Assembly (NCBI GenBank): GCA_902794125.1
Contig: CADBFX010000012.1
Span: 1 to 64,000, forward strand
DNA length: 64,000 bases
Direction of reading: 5' to 3'
Source: an uncultured Elusimicrobium sp.
Lineage (GTDB): Bacteria > Elusimicrobiota > Elusimicrobia > Elusimicrobiales > Elusimicrobiaceae
Below the pieces are notes generated by a model. That model ran no database searches and was not told the origin of the DNA. It worked only from the letters and a program-made list of their open reading frames with translations. Each line of letters begins with the position of its first letter. Positions within the stretch are counted from its first letter, which is position 1. This document shows, piece by piece, positions 31,905 through 40,482 of the stretch. The position numbers and the translations under genes are program-made.

Positions 31905-32626
31905 TGGTGCGAAAAATAATTGCTTATTTGTTGCATGTGCTACTGCCGCGCACTTGCCACGCGTGCGGGTGTGATTTGCCGTGGAATTATAACCAACCTT
32001 TATGCAAGAATTGTATGAAGCAGTTGCAAGTGCCCGGCCCACTAATTTGTCGTCGGTGCGGGGCTGTACTTAAAAGCGGGGGCGCGCATTGTTTTGCTTG
32101 CCGCGGAAGTAAAGCTAAAAAATACAAGTGTCAAACAATTCGTTCGGCGTGGGTATTTAATACACCTTCCCGTGCGCTTGTGCATGCGCTTAAGTACAAT
32201 CAACAAGAATATGTGGCCCCGTTTATGGCCGAGCAAATGATGAAACGGTTTTGTGCATATCCGGAATTATCCGAGGCGGATTTAATTATTCCGGTTCCCT
32301 TGTTTCCACGCCGGAAGCGTGCGCGCGGCTACAATCAAAGCGAGTTATTGGCACGGTATTTTTCTAAGCAAACGGGGATTGATTTGGATGTCGCTTCATT
32401 AGTCCGTGTGCGTAACACGGTTAGTCAAACCACTTTGGGGCGCCGGGGCCGGTTAGAAAACATGGTAGGAGCCTTTTTGTGTAAAAATCCATCTAACATC
32501 AAGGGGAAAACGGTGCTACTGATTGATGATGTGGCCACCACGGGCGCCACTTTGGAAGGTTGTGCAGTTGCATTAAAACAATCCGGTGCCAAAAAAGTGT
32601 TGGCTTATACGTACGCCCGAGAGTAA
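31904..32626 (+). CDS. comF: ComF family phosphoribosyltransferase-like protein
   Basis: 240 residues. N-terminal double zinc ribbon (CHACGCDLPW...CKNC and CRRCGAVL...CFACRG, about 16-65) followed by a type I PRTase domain with PVPLFPRRKRARGYNQSELLARYF and the PRPP-binding loop VLLIDDVATTGATLE (about 204-218). ComF homologues act in DNA uptake during natural transformation, or in recombination-related steps. The start overlaps the stop of the SprA-like gene (TAATG), so it is translationally coupled; a functional link to that gene is not obvious. The convergent gene starts 7 nt downstream with no terminator visible. Confidence 0.9.
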   Translation: MVRKIIAYLLHVLLPRTCHACGCDLPWNYNQPLCKNCMKQLQVPGPLICRRCGAVLKSGGAHCFACRGSKAKKYKCQTIRSAWVFNTPSRALVHALKYNQQEYVAPFMAEQMMKRFCAYPELSEADLIIPVPLFPRRKRARGYNQSELLARYFSKQTGIDLDVASLVRVRNTVSQTTLGRRGRLENMVGAFLCKNPSNIKGKTVLLIDDVATTGATLEGCAVALKQSGAKKVLAYTYARE

Positions 32627-32633
32627 AGAACCG

Positions 32634-33149
32634 TTATTTTCTGATGTATAGGTTTCTAATAAAATTGGGCAGATTTTCGTATTTTTCGTCCGGTTCTTGT
32701 AAAATTTCCCGTACGCGCAATTCGTTAAGCAGGTGCTCACGTTCTGCTTTTTTTAGTAAAAAGAAATCCCGTATTTTAAGCGGCTCTTTGGTAGGTGTAT
32801 GGGTTTGAAACACAATCACGCGGGCCAGCACATTATTCTTGCCATGTTTCACCCATTCTTCTTTTAAATGAAATGAGGCGATTTCCGCCCATAGTAATGA
32901 ATATTTTTTCCGGCGCAAAAAGGGGCGATGGTACCATTCTATTTTTTCCAAATAAATTAAGCACACCGGCGAGGGGAAAAATCCTTGCCAGCCAAACAAA
33001 AAAGCCAGCACCTCAGAGCAAATAGCCATCGCGCGGTCGAAAGATGCGCAGAAAAAGAAAATTCCCAAGAGCGCAAATAAAACAGCCAATACTTTTAGCA
33101 CCGTGGTATTGGGATAATAAGCGGTAGCACCGGAAGGCAACCTTTTCAT
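32634..33149 (-). CDS. Hypothetical membrane protein with two helices
   Basis: Unrecognised; 171 residues from ATG 33149, chosen because AAGGAG lies 6-7 nt upstream (the frame extends 8 codons further without an SD). Two adjacent hydrophobic helices (about 20-60) are followed by a soluble domain that could be PH-like (bPH2-type): IEWYHRPFLRRKKYSLLWAEIASFHLKE. The C-terminus is charged (LNELRVREILQEPDEKYENLP). Starts 10 nt after radC in the same operon. Function unknown. Confidence 0.6.
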   Translation of the reverse strand: MKRLPSGATAYYPNTTVLKVLAVLFALLGIFFFCASFDRAMAICSEVLAFLFGWQGFFPSPVCLIYLEKIEWYHRPFLRRKKYSLLWAEIASFHLKEEWVKHGKNNVLARVIVFQTHTPTKEPLKIRDFFLLKKAEREHLLNELRVREILQEPDEKYENLPNFIRNLYIRK

Positions 33150-33159
33150 TTTTTTCTCC

Positions 33160-33846
33160 TTATAATAAACCATTCAACTTAAAGCTAAAACATTTTTCTC
33201 TGCCCACAATAATATGGTCAGCTACACTTATATCAAATAGACGTGCCGCATCTACAATCTTGTTTGTAAGTTGAATGTCTGCCGCGGAAGGAGATATTTC
33301 ACCAGACGGATGGTTATGTACTAAAATCAACGCGGCCGCATTGGCCTGCAACGCACTGGCTATCACTTGGCGTGGCGAAATGGATACTTGGTCCAACGTG
33401 CCGGAAGCAAGTAGTTGGGTAGATAATATAGTGTGCCGGCGGGATAAGAAAATAACTTCTAAAAATTCTTCTTTTTTGTCTGCCAGCGAAGTCCGGCAAT
33501 AGTCCATAACCAGCTGAGGGGTTTTGAGCGGGCGTTTGTTTTTTACTTCGCCTAGCATATATTTTTTGAAAGAAGCGCGGATAATTTTTAGAAACAAGGC
33601 TGAGCTGGGGCCCATTCCTTTTACACTACTTAACTCTTCTGCGGAAGCGTCCAACACGTTGGCCAGCGAGCCGAAATTTTTTAACAGAGCCCACGCCAAA
33701 GGTTTTGTGTCTTTGCGCGGCAGGGCATAGGTAAGCAACAGTTCTAAAATCTCGTGTTCTAAAAAGGATTCCGCTCCCGCGGTGAGAAATCTTTTGCGTA
33801 GGCGGGCGCGGTGTCCTAAATAAGAGGGTTTAGTAGTTGGGTTCAT
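33160..33846 (-). CDS. radC: RadC/MPN (JAB) domain protein
   Basis: 228 residues. N-terminal helix-hairpin-helix-like region (SVKGMGPSSALFLK, about 68-80) and a C-terminal MPN+/JAB domain with metal-ligand motif LVHNHPSGEISPSAADIQLT (H-x-H-x7-S-x2-D). RadC was once thought to be a DNA repair factor, but its role is unresolved; the domain is a putative metalloprotease or nuclease-associated fold. SD GAAGGAA. Divergent from lpd. Confidence 0.93.
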   Translation of the reverse strand: MNPTTKPSYLGHRARLRKRFLTAGAESFLEHEILELLLTYALPRKDTKPLAWALLKNFGSLANVLDASAEELSSVKGMGPSSALFLKIIRASFKKYMLGEVKNKRPLKTPQLVMDYCRTSLADKKEEFLEVIFLSRRHTILSTQLLASGTLDQVSISPRQVIASALQANAAALILVHNHPSGEISPSAADIQLTNKIVDAARLFDISVADHIIVGREKCFSFKLNGLL

Positions 33847-33880
33847 ATTCCTTCTAAAAGTTTATTCCACTTGCTTTTAA

Positions 33881-33889
33881 TGGTACAAT
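33881..33889 (+). promoter_or_regulatory. Extended -10 promoter of lpd
   Basis: TGGTACAAT with predicted +1 near 33896, leaving a 31-nt leader that contains the SD AGAGGGG. A conventional leader, unlike the leaderless promoters elsewhere. Confidence 0.5.
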
Positions 33890-33926
33890 AAGTATAACGA
33901 GTTAGCAAGAGGGGAAAACAAATTTT

Positions 33927-35294
33927 ATGAAAAACATTATTGTTATCGGGGGCGGGCCGGCCGGGTATCCGGCTGCTTTAAAAGCCGCTTCATTGGGTGC
34001 CCAAGTTACGTTAATTGAAAAGAATAAATTGGGTGGCGTGTGTTTAAATTGCGGTTGTATTCCGTCTAAATCATTGTTAGATGCCGCCCACCGCTTTCAA
34101 ACGGCCCGCGGACTGGTAGGCCTTTGCCAAGAAGGCGCGCAAGAAGCGGCAGATAGATTGTTTTCCCTGCGTGATTGGAATAAAATTCGTGCCCGTCAAC
34201 AAGCGGCCAGCCGCAAACTCGTACAAGGAATCGGTTTTTTACTCAAAAAAGCCGGAGTAACCGTTTTGGAAGGGGAAGGCTCTTTTGTAGATGAAACACA
34301 CGTGCGCGTGAAAACGGCCGAAAAAGAAGAAGTGCTTTCTTGCGACGGCGTGATTATCGCTACCGGCTCCGAAGCATTTTTCCCGCCGCCGTTTGACGTA
34401 TTGAAAGGCCAAATCTATGATAATTCCACCATTTTTAATATGGAGCAATTGCCGGAAAGTTTGGCAATAATCGGCGGTGGCGTAATTGGCTGTGAAATGG
34501 CAGATTTAATGAGTGCGCTGGGCGTAGCGGTCAGCGTGGTGGAAATGCAACCGCGTATTTTACCTACCGAAGACGAAACGGCCGCCCGCACGCTGTTTCA
34601 GGCCTTGTCCAAACGAGGTGTTACCTTCTACACGGGGGTGAGTGCCGCCAAAGCCGAAAAAACGGCAGACGGTTTTAAATTGACTTTATCCGACGGTAAA
34701 GAAATAACAGCCCAAGCCGTGTTGGCTGCCATTGGGCGCAGTGTGAATTTATCTTCCCTGCAACTTGAAAATATCGGGGTTACCTATACTCGCAAAGGGG
34801 TGCAAGTCAATCCGAAGACGTTGCAATTAAAAAATAATATTTATGCTGCCGGAGACGTTACCGGTCTTTTATTATTGGCACACGCCGCTACCCGGCAAGG
34901 CGAGGTAGCTGCCTCTAATTTGTGCGGTTTTGAAATGCAATATCATAATGAACAAATTCCCCGCGCGGTTTATACTTCCCCGGAAATTGCTGCTGTGGGA
35001 CTAACCCGTGCACAGGCCCAAGCCCAAGGTCTGAACGTGCGTGCCCAAAAGTCATTTTTCTTAGCTAACGGGCGGGCCGTGGCGCAAGAGCAAACCGAAG
35101 GTTATGTAGAACTAATTAGCGAAGAATCTACCGGCCGGTTAGTGGGGGCCACGTTGGTAGGGGCAAACGCGGCAGAACTAATTCATGTCATGGCGGTAGC
35201 GTTAAATGCTCAGCTGACAGTAAGCCAATTAAAAGAGGTTGTTTTTGCACACCCTACGTTTGCCGAATCTATCGCGGAGGCGGCAAACCGATGA
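33927..35294 (+). CDS. lpdA: Dihydrolipoamide dehydrogenase (E3)
   Basis: FAD-dependent E3 component that reoxidises dihydrolipoamide in 2-oxoacid dehydrogenase or glycine-cleavage complexes; 455 residues. FAD-binding GGGPAGYPAALKAASLG, redox-active CLNCGCIPSKSLL (Cys pair near residue 42), NAD-binding IIGGGVIGCEMADLMSALG (about 178), FAD second motif IYAAGDVTG and the C-terminal active-site HPTFAES (His-Pro-Thr). All catalytic residues are present. SD AGAGGGG. It heads a run with trmJ, buk and ptb. No E1 or E2 gene is adjacent, so the complex it serves is encoded elsewhere. Ptb-buk-lpd order recalls branched-chain 2-oxoacid operons of enterococci. Confidence 0.93.
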   Translation: MKNIIVIGGGPAGYPAALKAASLGAQVTLIEKNKLGGVCLNCGCIPSKSLLDAAHRFQTARGLVGLCQEGAQEAADRLFSLRDWNKIRARQQAASRKLVQGIGFLLKKAGVTVLEGEGSFVDETHVRVKTAEKEEVLSCDGVIIATGSEAFFPPPFDVLKGQIYDNSTIFNMEQLPESLAIIGGGVIGCEMADLMSALGVAVSVVEMQPRILPTEDETAARTLFQALSKRGVTFYTGVSAAKAEKTADGFKLTLSDGKEITAQAVLAAIGRSVNLSSLQLENIGVTYTRKGVQVNPKTLQLKNNIYAAGDVTGLLLLAHAATRQGEVAASNLCGFEMQYHNEQIPRAVYTSPEIAAVGLTRAQAQAQGLNVRAQKSFFLANGRAVAQEQTEGYVELISEESTGRLVGATLVGANAAELIHVMAVALNAQLTVSQLKEVVFAHPTFAESIAEAANR

Positions 35295-36004
35295 TTTCTT
35301 TTTGCGTGGTGCTCGTGCGCCCGCGCGACCCGAATAATATTGGGGCCGCGGCGCGGGCGATGGCGAACTTTGGCCTATCCGATTTGCGGGTGGTGGCTCC
35401 TTTTGCGGTTGCTTGGCGCGAAGCCGTCAGCGCGGTTGGCGCGGAAGATATTATGCACCAAGCCGTCCAGTACGAAACGTTGGATGAAGCCTTGGCAGAC
35501 ACCTCTTTTTCGCTCGCGGCAACCGCTTTGCGAAACCGCCGTATTGAACAAGAAATTATTACTTTGCCGCAATTAAATGTACGTTTGGAAAGCGTGCCGG
35601 ACGGTAAAATAGCTTTAGTCTTTGGCAATGAAAAAACGGGCCTTAGCGGTGACGATATCAAACGCTGTATGGCGGTGTTAAATATTCCGACAGTTTCCAA
35701 GCAACCCTCTATCAATCTGGCGCAAGCGGTTATTTTAACGTGTTATGAACTATCCCGCCGGGACGGTTTTACGCCGCTTCGCAGCGGGGGGAGTTTAGAA
35801 GCCCCAGCCCCCACAGACAGCCAAAAAGAAATTTTAGTGGAAAAATTATTTGTTTTGTGTGAAAAGGCTGATTTGCGCCCGGATTTAACGACCGATCAGC
35901 GCAAAGCGTTTTTGCGCCGTATTGTAGGGAATTTATCTCTCAACGAAGTGCAACTGTTTTTTGCCAAATCCCTAGCGGAACGTATCAGCCAGCGTGTTAA
36001 GTAA
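35291..36004 (+). CDS. SpoU/TrmJ-like RNA 2'-O-methyltransferase
   Basis: SPOUT-family methyltransferase of 237 residues using SAM through a C-terminal trefoil knot. Motifs: VLVRPRDPNNIGAAARAMANFG (N-terminal), LVFGNEKTGLS (about 113-123) and IPTVSKQPSINLAQAVILTCYEL (about 135-157). Closest in layout to TrmJ, which methylates position 32 of tRNA anticodon loops; the C-terminal helical extension (about 180-237) fits. The start overlaps the lpd stop by 4 nt (ATGA), so translation is coupled. Its presence in a fermentation operon probably reflects convenience rather than function. Confidence 0.88.
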   Translation: MISFCVVLVRPRDPNNIGAAARAMANFGLSDLRVVAPFAVAWREAVSAVGAEDIMHQAVQYETLDEALADTSFSLAATALRNRRIEQEIITLPQLNVRLESVPDGKIALVFGNEKTGLSGDDIKRCMAVLNIPTVSKQPSINLAQAVILTCYELSRRDGFTPLRSGGSLEAPAPTDSQKEILVEKLFVLCEKADLRPDLTTDQRKAFLRRIVGNLSLNEVQLFFAKSLAERISQRVK

Positions 36005-36064
36005 AACAGGCCGAGTCAAACGTCTTATATTTTGTTAAAATATAAAAAACCATAAGGGGGACGT

Positions 36065-37174
36065 ATGGACTATAACATTCTGGTTATCAACCCGGGTTCT
36101 ACTTCGGATGATATCGGTTATTACCGAGGCGATAAACCCGTTTTTGAAGTAACTGTGCGTTATTCCCCTGCTGCGTTGGAACCCTACGAAGGCCGTAATG
36201 TCACCGAACAACTACCCTTGCGCCGTAAATTAATCTTAGATTATTTGTTAGATCATAAAGTGCCGCTGGAGGAAATTGATGCGGTAATCGGCCGCGGGGG
36301 GCTTGTTCATCCGCTTCAAGGCGGTGTGTATGCCGTTAATGATTTAATGATAGAAGATTTAACTTCCGGCAAATACGGCAGCCATTCCAGTAATTTGGGC
36401 GGCATTTTGGCGCGCGAAATTGCACAATACGCTAAATGCCCCAGTTTTATTGCTAATCCGGTAGTAATTGACGAAATGCAACCGCTGGCGCGTTATTCCG
36501 GTATGCCGGAAAATCCGCGCATTTCTATTTTTCATGCGCTTAGCCAAAAACGCGTAGCCCGGTTAGTGGCTGAAAATTTAGGTAAACCGTACGAAGAAGT
36601 GAATTGTATTGTGTGTCATGGCGGAGGTGGCGTATCTATCGGGGCGCACCAACGTGGCAAAGTGATTGACGTTACGAACGGTTTTGAAGGGGATGGTCCG
36701 ATGACCCCGCAACGCAGCGGCAGTACGCCTAACGCGGAACTAGTTAAAATGTGTTTTTCGGGCAAATATACCCCGCGTGATATCCATTTAAAATTACGGG
36801 GCCGCGGTGGCCTGGTGGCTTATACGGGCACGTCGGATGTAAAGGAACTGGAAGAATTTATCCGTACCGGTAAAAAGCGGCCGGGGTCGCTGATTTCCTG
36901 TTCTCAAGAAAAAGCTAAAATGGCCGAAGATGCCATGATTTACCAAATGGCACAATATATTGGAGCCATGGCGGTGGTTCTTAAAGGCAATGTAGATTTT
37001 ATTGCACTAACGGGCGGGCTTATGTATAGCAAATACATCCCGCAGGAAATCGGTAAATACGTCGGTTGGATTGCGCCTTTGTATATTTTCCCCGGTAGCG
37101 AAGAAAAAGATGCGCTGCGGGCGGCTGCCAAACGGGCACTGGACAATCCGAAAATTGTGCAACAATATAAGTAA
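36065..37174 (+). CDS. buk: Butyrate kinase family protein
   Basis: Acyl kinase of the acetate/butyrate kinase family, 369 residues; makes ATP from acyl phosphate. Family features: VINPGSTS at the N-terminus, AVIGRGGLVHPLQGGVYAVND, CHGGGGVSIGAHQRGKVIDV, GFEGDGPMTPQRSG, TGTSDVKELE and ALTGGLMYSKY. Oddity: the usual STSTKIA at the phosphate loop reads STSDDIG, losing the conserved Lys. All else is typical. SD AAGGGGG. ptb follows 33 nt downstream, supporting an acyl-CoA to acyl-phosphate to acid route. The acyl group (butyrate, isobutyrate or isovalerate) is not set by sequence. Confidence 0.9.
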   Translation: MDYNILVINPGSTSDDIGYYRGDKPVFEVTVRYSPAALEPYEGRNVTEQLPLRRKLILDYLLDHKVPLEEIDAVIGRGGLVHPLQGGVYAVNDLMIEDLTSGKYGSHSSNLGGILAREIAQYAKCPSFIANPVVIDEMQPLARYSGMPENPRISIFHALSQKRVARLVAENLGKPYEEVNCIVCHGGGGVSIGAHQRGKVIDVTNGFEGDGPMTPQRSGSTPNAELVKMCFSGKYTPRDIHLKLRGRGGLVAYTGTSDVKELEEFIRTGKKRPGSLISCSQEKAKMAEDAMIYQMAQYIGAMAVVLKGNVDFIALTGGLMYSKYIPQEIGKYVGWIAPLYIFPGSEEKDALRAAAKRALDNPKIVQQYK

Positions 37175-37207
37175 ATTTTTATTATTATGTAGTAAGGAGA
37201 AAATCGT

Positions 37208-38029
37208 ATGAAATTCAACAGTTTTGCTGATTTGATTAACCAAGTGAAAGGCAAATCAAACAGAGTTGCCGCTGTGAAAGAAATGGTGGCCCAAATCGGT
37301 TTGCCGGAAGATAAATTTGAATTTATCGATTGTGAAGATGTACCCACTATGTGCAAACTCGCCGTGGATCAAATTCTAGCCGGGAAAGGTGATTTTTTAA
37401 TCAAAGGTTTAGTGGATACCAAGTATTACATGAAAGCCATTTTAAATAAAGAAGCCCACCTCGTGCCGGAAGGGGCGCTACTCTCTCACTTTGTGCTATT
37501 TAGCACGCCCAAATACAAAAAACCGTTTGCCGTTACGGATTCGGCTGTTGTAATCGCACCTACCTTGGAACAAAAAGTAAAAATTATTCAAAATGCCGTA
37601 AACACCATGCACAAACTTGGGCTTGAAAACCCGAAAGTGGCTTGCGTGTGCCCGGTGGAAAAAGTGAACGAAAAAATCCCCAGCACCGTGGAAGCTGCCG
37701 CTTTAGCGCAAATGAACAAAGAAGGCAAAATTACGGGATGCACGGTGGAAGGTCCGTACGATTTGTACATTTCTTTATCGGCCGAAAAAGCCGCTGAAAA
37801 AGGAATCAAAGGAGCTCAAGTGGCCGGGGATGCGGATATTTTGATGCTGCCGGACTTGGATGCGGCCAACCCGCTTTATAAAGCATTGGCTTTCTTTGGC
37901 GATCATATGGAAGCTGCGGCCGTGCTCGTTGGGCCGAAAATTCCGGTCATCTTGCCTTCCCGCGCAGATGACCCGAAAGTAAAACTCAATGCAATTGCAT
38001 TGTGCTCTTTCTTAAAAGATCAAAAATAA
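37208..38029 (+). CDS. ptb: Phosphate butyryltransferase family protein
   Basis: Transfers an acyl group from CoA to phosphate, giving acyl phosphate for Buk; 273 residues. Recognised from the Pta/Ptb fold: an AAVKEMVAQIG start, KGDFLIKGLVDTKYYMKAILNKE, the segment SHFVLFSTPKYKKPFAVTDSAVVIAPTLEQK, VEGPYDLYISLS, and the C-terminal DADILMLPDLDAANPLYKALAFFG. SD AAGGAG. Ends at a terminator 7 nt after the stop, closing the lpd-trmJ-buk-ptb run. Confidence 0.9.
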   Translation: MKFNSFADLINQVKGKSNRVAAVKEMVAQIGLPEDKFEFIDCEDVPTMCKLAVDQILAGKGDFLIKGLVDTKYYMKAILNKEAHLVPEGALLSHFVLFSTPKYKKPFAVTDSAVVIAPTLEQKVKIIQNAVNTMHKLGLENPKVACVCPVEKVNEKIPSTVEAAALAQMNKEGKITGCTVEGPYDLYISLSAEKAAEKGIKGAQVAGDADILMLPDLDAANPLYKALAFFGDHMEAAAVLVGPKIPVILPSRADDPKVKLNAIALCSFLKDQK

Positions 38030-38035
38030 TGATAT

Positions 38036-38060
38036 AGGGGCGGTATTTCCGCCCCTTTTT
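38036..38060 (+). terminator. Terminator after ptb, abutting the next start codon
   Basis: AGGGGCGG pairs with CCGCCCCT around a 5-nt loop, then T5; the next gene's ATG is at 38062. Confidence 0.85.
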
Positions 38061-38061
38061 A

Positions 38062-39342
38062 ATGTACATGAAAGAAAAATTTCTAGCTTTCCTTCAAGCT
38101 CATTACCGCCGATATCACGACGTGCTTTTCTATATGATGACGTTAGCGGTGATTGGTTTTTCGGCCTGGTTTGCCATGCAAATTACGCAGCAAAAAAATC
38201 AGCAAGCACGCGAAAATTTGCATACGCGCGAAATCCCGGTGCATGAATACTCCGTCGGTGAAAAGCCAATTTATGTAGCCTTGCAGGAATCCGGGCTTTC
38301 CAAGCAAGAAGTAGCGTATATTGTTAGTAAATTGTCTTCCGTGGTAGATACCCGCAAATTACAAAAACGGGATACATATTCTATTTCCATAGAAAACGGA
38401 CAATTTGTATTGTTTCTTTTAACGCAAGGGTTTAAGAGGTATTTTGTAGCCAATGTAGATGGCGGTCTGGTGGCCGGCGTGAGTGATGTGGAAATTAAAA
38501 CGCGCATTAAAACGGCGGCCGGAGAAATAAAAGGATCTTTGTTTAATTCTATGTTAGCGCATGGATTAGAAGTGCCGCTTATTTTAGATTTTACGGATGC
38601 TTTTTCGTGGACGATTGATTTTAACACCGATACCCGCAACGGCGATCAATATACTGCATTGTGGGAAGAAAACTTTGCTCCGTCCGGCGAAATTGTCAGC
38701 CAAGATTTATTGGCCGCTTCTTATACGGGTGCGGAAACGAAAAACACCACGTATGCGTTTTATTTTGAAGATGATTTTTATGACGAAACGGGTAAAGTCA
38801 GCAAAAAAATGTTCTTAAAATCGCCGATTAGTTTCCGCGGATACCGTATTTCTTCGCGCTTTTCGTATGGGCGCTTACATCCCATTTTAAAAATCCGCCG
38901 CCCGCATTTGGGGATTGATTACGCGGCTCCGGTAGGTACACCGGTGCAGGCCGTGGCGGATGGAACTGTAAAATTTGCCGGGAAGAAAGGCGGTTTTGGT
39001 AATTTTGTGGAAATTAAGCACGCCAACAATTACACCACCATGTACGGCCACTTAAAAAGTTTTGGTAAAGGCGTTTCCGTGGGGGCTAAAATAAAACAAG
39101 GCCAAACCGTAGGTTATGTGGGAAGCACCGGGCTTTCCACCGGGCCGCACTTGGATTTCCGCATTAAAGAGAAAGAAAAATTTTTAGACTTTTTAAAAAT
39201 GAAAAACCGTAATTCTGCCGTACGGGATATCCCGGCGGAAAAGAAGGCCGAATTTGAAGAATTAAAAGAGTTGTATTTAAAAGAATTAAATGCGGCGCAG
39301 GTTAAAGAGCAATCGGCCGCACAGGAGCAACATGAAGCGTAA
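38062..39342 (+). CDS. M23 peptidase (LytM-type cell-wall endopeptidase)
   Basis: Peptidoglycan endopeptidase, 426 residues. N-terminal basic segment and membrane helix (about 22-42) anchor it; an OapA/LysM-like and beta-rich middle (about 60-260) precedes the M23 domain (about 270-375): HLGIDYAAPVGTPVQAVADG (zinc His and Asp), YGHL, and GPHLDFRI (second His). All zinc ligands are present, so it is probably active. The C-terminus is helical and charged. The first ATG (38062) is 2 nt after a terminator T tract and a second ATG is at 38068; neither has an SD. The next gene's ATG overlaps its end. Confidence 0.88.
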   Translation: MYMKEKFLAFLQAHYRRYHDVLFYMMTLAVIGFSAWFAMQITQQKNQQARENLHTREIPVHEYSVGEKPIYVALQESGLSKQEVAYIVSKLSSVVDTRKLQKRDTYSISIENGQFVLFLLTQGFKRYFVANVDGGLVAGVSDVEIKTRIKTAAGEIKGSLFNSMLAHGLEVPLILDFTDAFSWTIDFNTDTRNGDQYTALWEENFAPSGEIVSQDLLAASYTGAETKNTTYAFYFEDDFYDETGKVSKKMFLKSPISFRGYRISSRFSYGRLHPILKIRRPHLGIDYAAPVGTPVQAVADGTVKFAGKKGGFGNFVEIKHANNYTTMYGHLKSFGKGVSVGAKIKQGQTVGYVGSTGLSTGPHLDFRIKEKEKFLDFLKMKNRNSAVRDIPAEKKAEFEELKELYLKELNAAQVKEQSAAQEQHEA

Positions 39343-39901
39343 AAAAATAGCATTAACGGGGGGGCCGAACAGCGGTAAAACAACGGCTCTTTCCGTGCTG
39401 AAAGAAACGTTCGGCCCGCAAGTGGAACTCGTGCGCGAGGCGGCCACGCTGATTTTTAGCGGCGGATTCCCTCGCCAAGATAATAGTCGCCCACATATTG
39501 AAGCGGCCCAGAAAATCATCTTTTTCGCTACGCAACAAATGGAAAGTTTGGCTGAAAAATCGTCGGATGCACAACTAATCGTGTGTGACCGCGGCACCGT
39601 GGACGCAGCCGTTTATTGGCCGGGGGGCATAGATGACTTTTTTAAACAAATGAATACGACCCTGGAAGAACAATTGGCTCGCTATGATGCTGTTTTGCAT
39701 TTGTCCCCGCCGGAGAACCCGGCTTTTTATCAATCCACGCACGTGCGTACGGAAAGTTTGGAACAGGCTTTTGAAATTGACCGCAAAATTTTACAAATCT
39801 GGGATAAACACCCCAATCGTAAAATTATCGGTGGGACGGAACATTTCTTTGAAAAAGCAGAAGCCATTAAAGATTTTGTAGAAAAAATTATTAAAGGATA
39901 A
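39332..39901 (+). CDS. P-loop NTPase (AAA_28-type), copy 1
   Basis: Small nucleotide-binding protein, 189 residues, from ATG 39332 with SD AGGAG 5 nt upstream, overlapping the M23 stop; the ORF extends upstream but without SD. Walker A is GGPNSGKTTA; then REAATLIFSGGFPR, ICDRGTVDAAVYWP (Walker B-like with Asp/Arg/Gly), and a helix HVRTESLEQAFEID. This is the AAA_28 family, which resembles thymidylate/NadR-type kinases; substrate unknown. A paralogue of more than half identical residues by eye follows 3 nt downstream. Confidence 0.75.
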   Translation: MKRKKIALTGGPNSGKTTALSVLKETFGPQVELVREAATLIFSGGFPRQDNSRPHIEAAQKIIFFATQQMESLAEKSSDAQLIVCDRGTVDAAVYWPGGIDDFFKQMNTTLEEQLARYDAVLHLSPPENPAFYQSTHVRTESLEQAFEIDRKILQIWDKHPNRKIIGGTEHFFEKAEAIKDFVEKIIKG

Positions 39902-39904
39902 TCT

Positions 39905-40468
39905 ATGAAAAAAATCGTTTTAACCGGCGGCCCCAGCGGCGGCAAAACAACGGCTCTTTCTATTTTGAAAGAAACGTTTGGTAATAAAATTGCACTCGTG
40001 CAAGAAGCGGCCACGCTTATTTATAGCGGTGGTTTCCCACGTAAAGATAATAGCCCGGTGCATATTGAGCATGCCCAAAATATTATTTTCTATACGGTGC
40101 ATCAATTGGAAGAATTGGCCCAGCGCACCTCGGACGCGAGTGTGATGGTGTGTGACCGGGGTTCTATTGACGGAGCTGTTTATTGGCCGCACGGGCCGGA
40201 AGATTTCTTTACGGCTATGCATAGCTCTTTAGAAGCGGAACTAGCGCGGTACGACGCGGTAATTCACCTGTCCCCGCCGCCGGAAAAAGATTTTTACCAA
40301 GCCACCAATGTGCGCACGGAGAACTTACAACAAGCCTTTGAAATTGACGATAAAATTTTAAAGATTTGGGAAAAGCACCCCAACCGCTTGGTGGTTCCGC
40401 GCGAAAAACATTATTTTGAAAAAGCGGAAATTATTAAAAATTTTGTGGAACAATTGCTTTCCAAATAA
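39905..40468 (+). CDS. P-loop NTPase (AAA_28-type), copy 2
   Basis: 187 residues, tandem paralogue of the preceding gene with the same features: [56 protein letters not shown]. The gap is 3 nt, pointing to a local duplication kept as two separate proteins. Differences fall mainly in the middle helix and in the last 50 residues; both retain all visible P-loop residues, so both may be active, perhaps as a heterodimer (inference). Function unknown. Confidence 0.75.
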   Translation: MKKIVLTGGPSGGKTTALSILKETFGNKIALVQEAATLIYSGGFPRKDNSPVHIEHAQNIIFYTVHQLEELAQRTSDASVMVCDRGSIDGAVYWPHGPEDFFTAMHSSLEAELARYDAVIHLSPPPEKDFYQATNVRTENLQQAFEIDDKILKIWEKHPNRLVVPREKHYFEKAEIIKNFVEQLLSK

Positions 40469-40482
40469 GCAGAGGAGTTGGT

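Noticed and set aside
39290-39331. Upstream extension of the first P-loop NTPase
   Set aside because: The extra 14 residues lie in the M23 tail frame; SD AGGAG fits ATG 39332.
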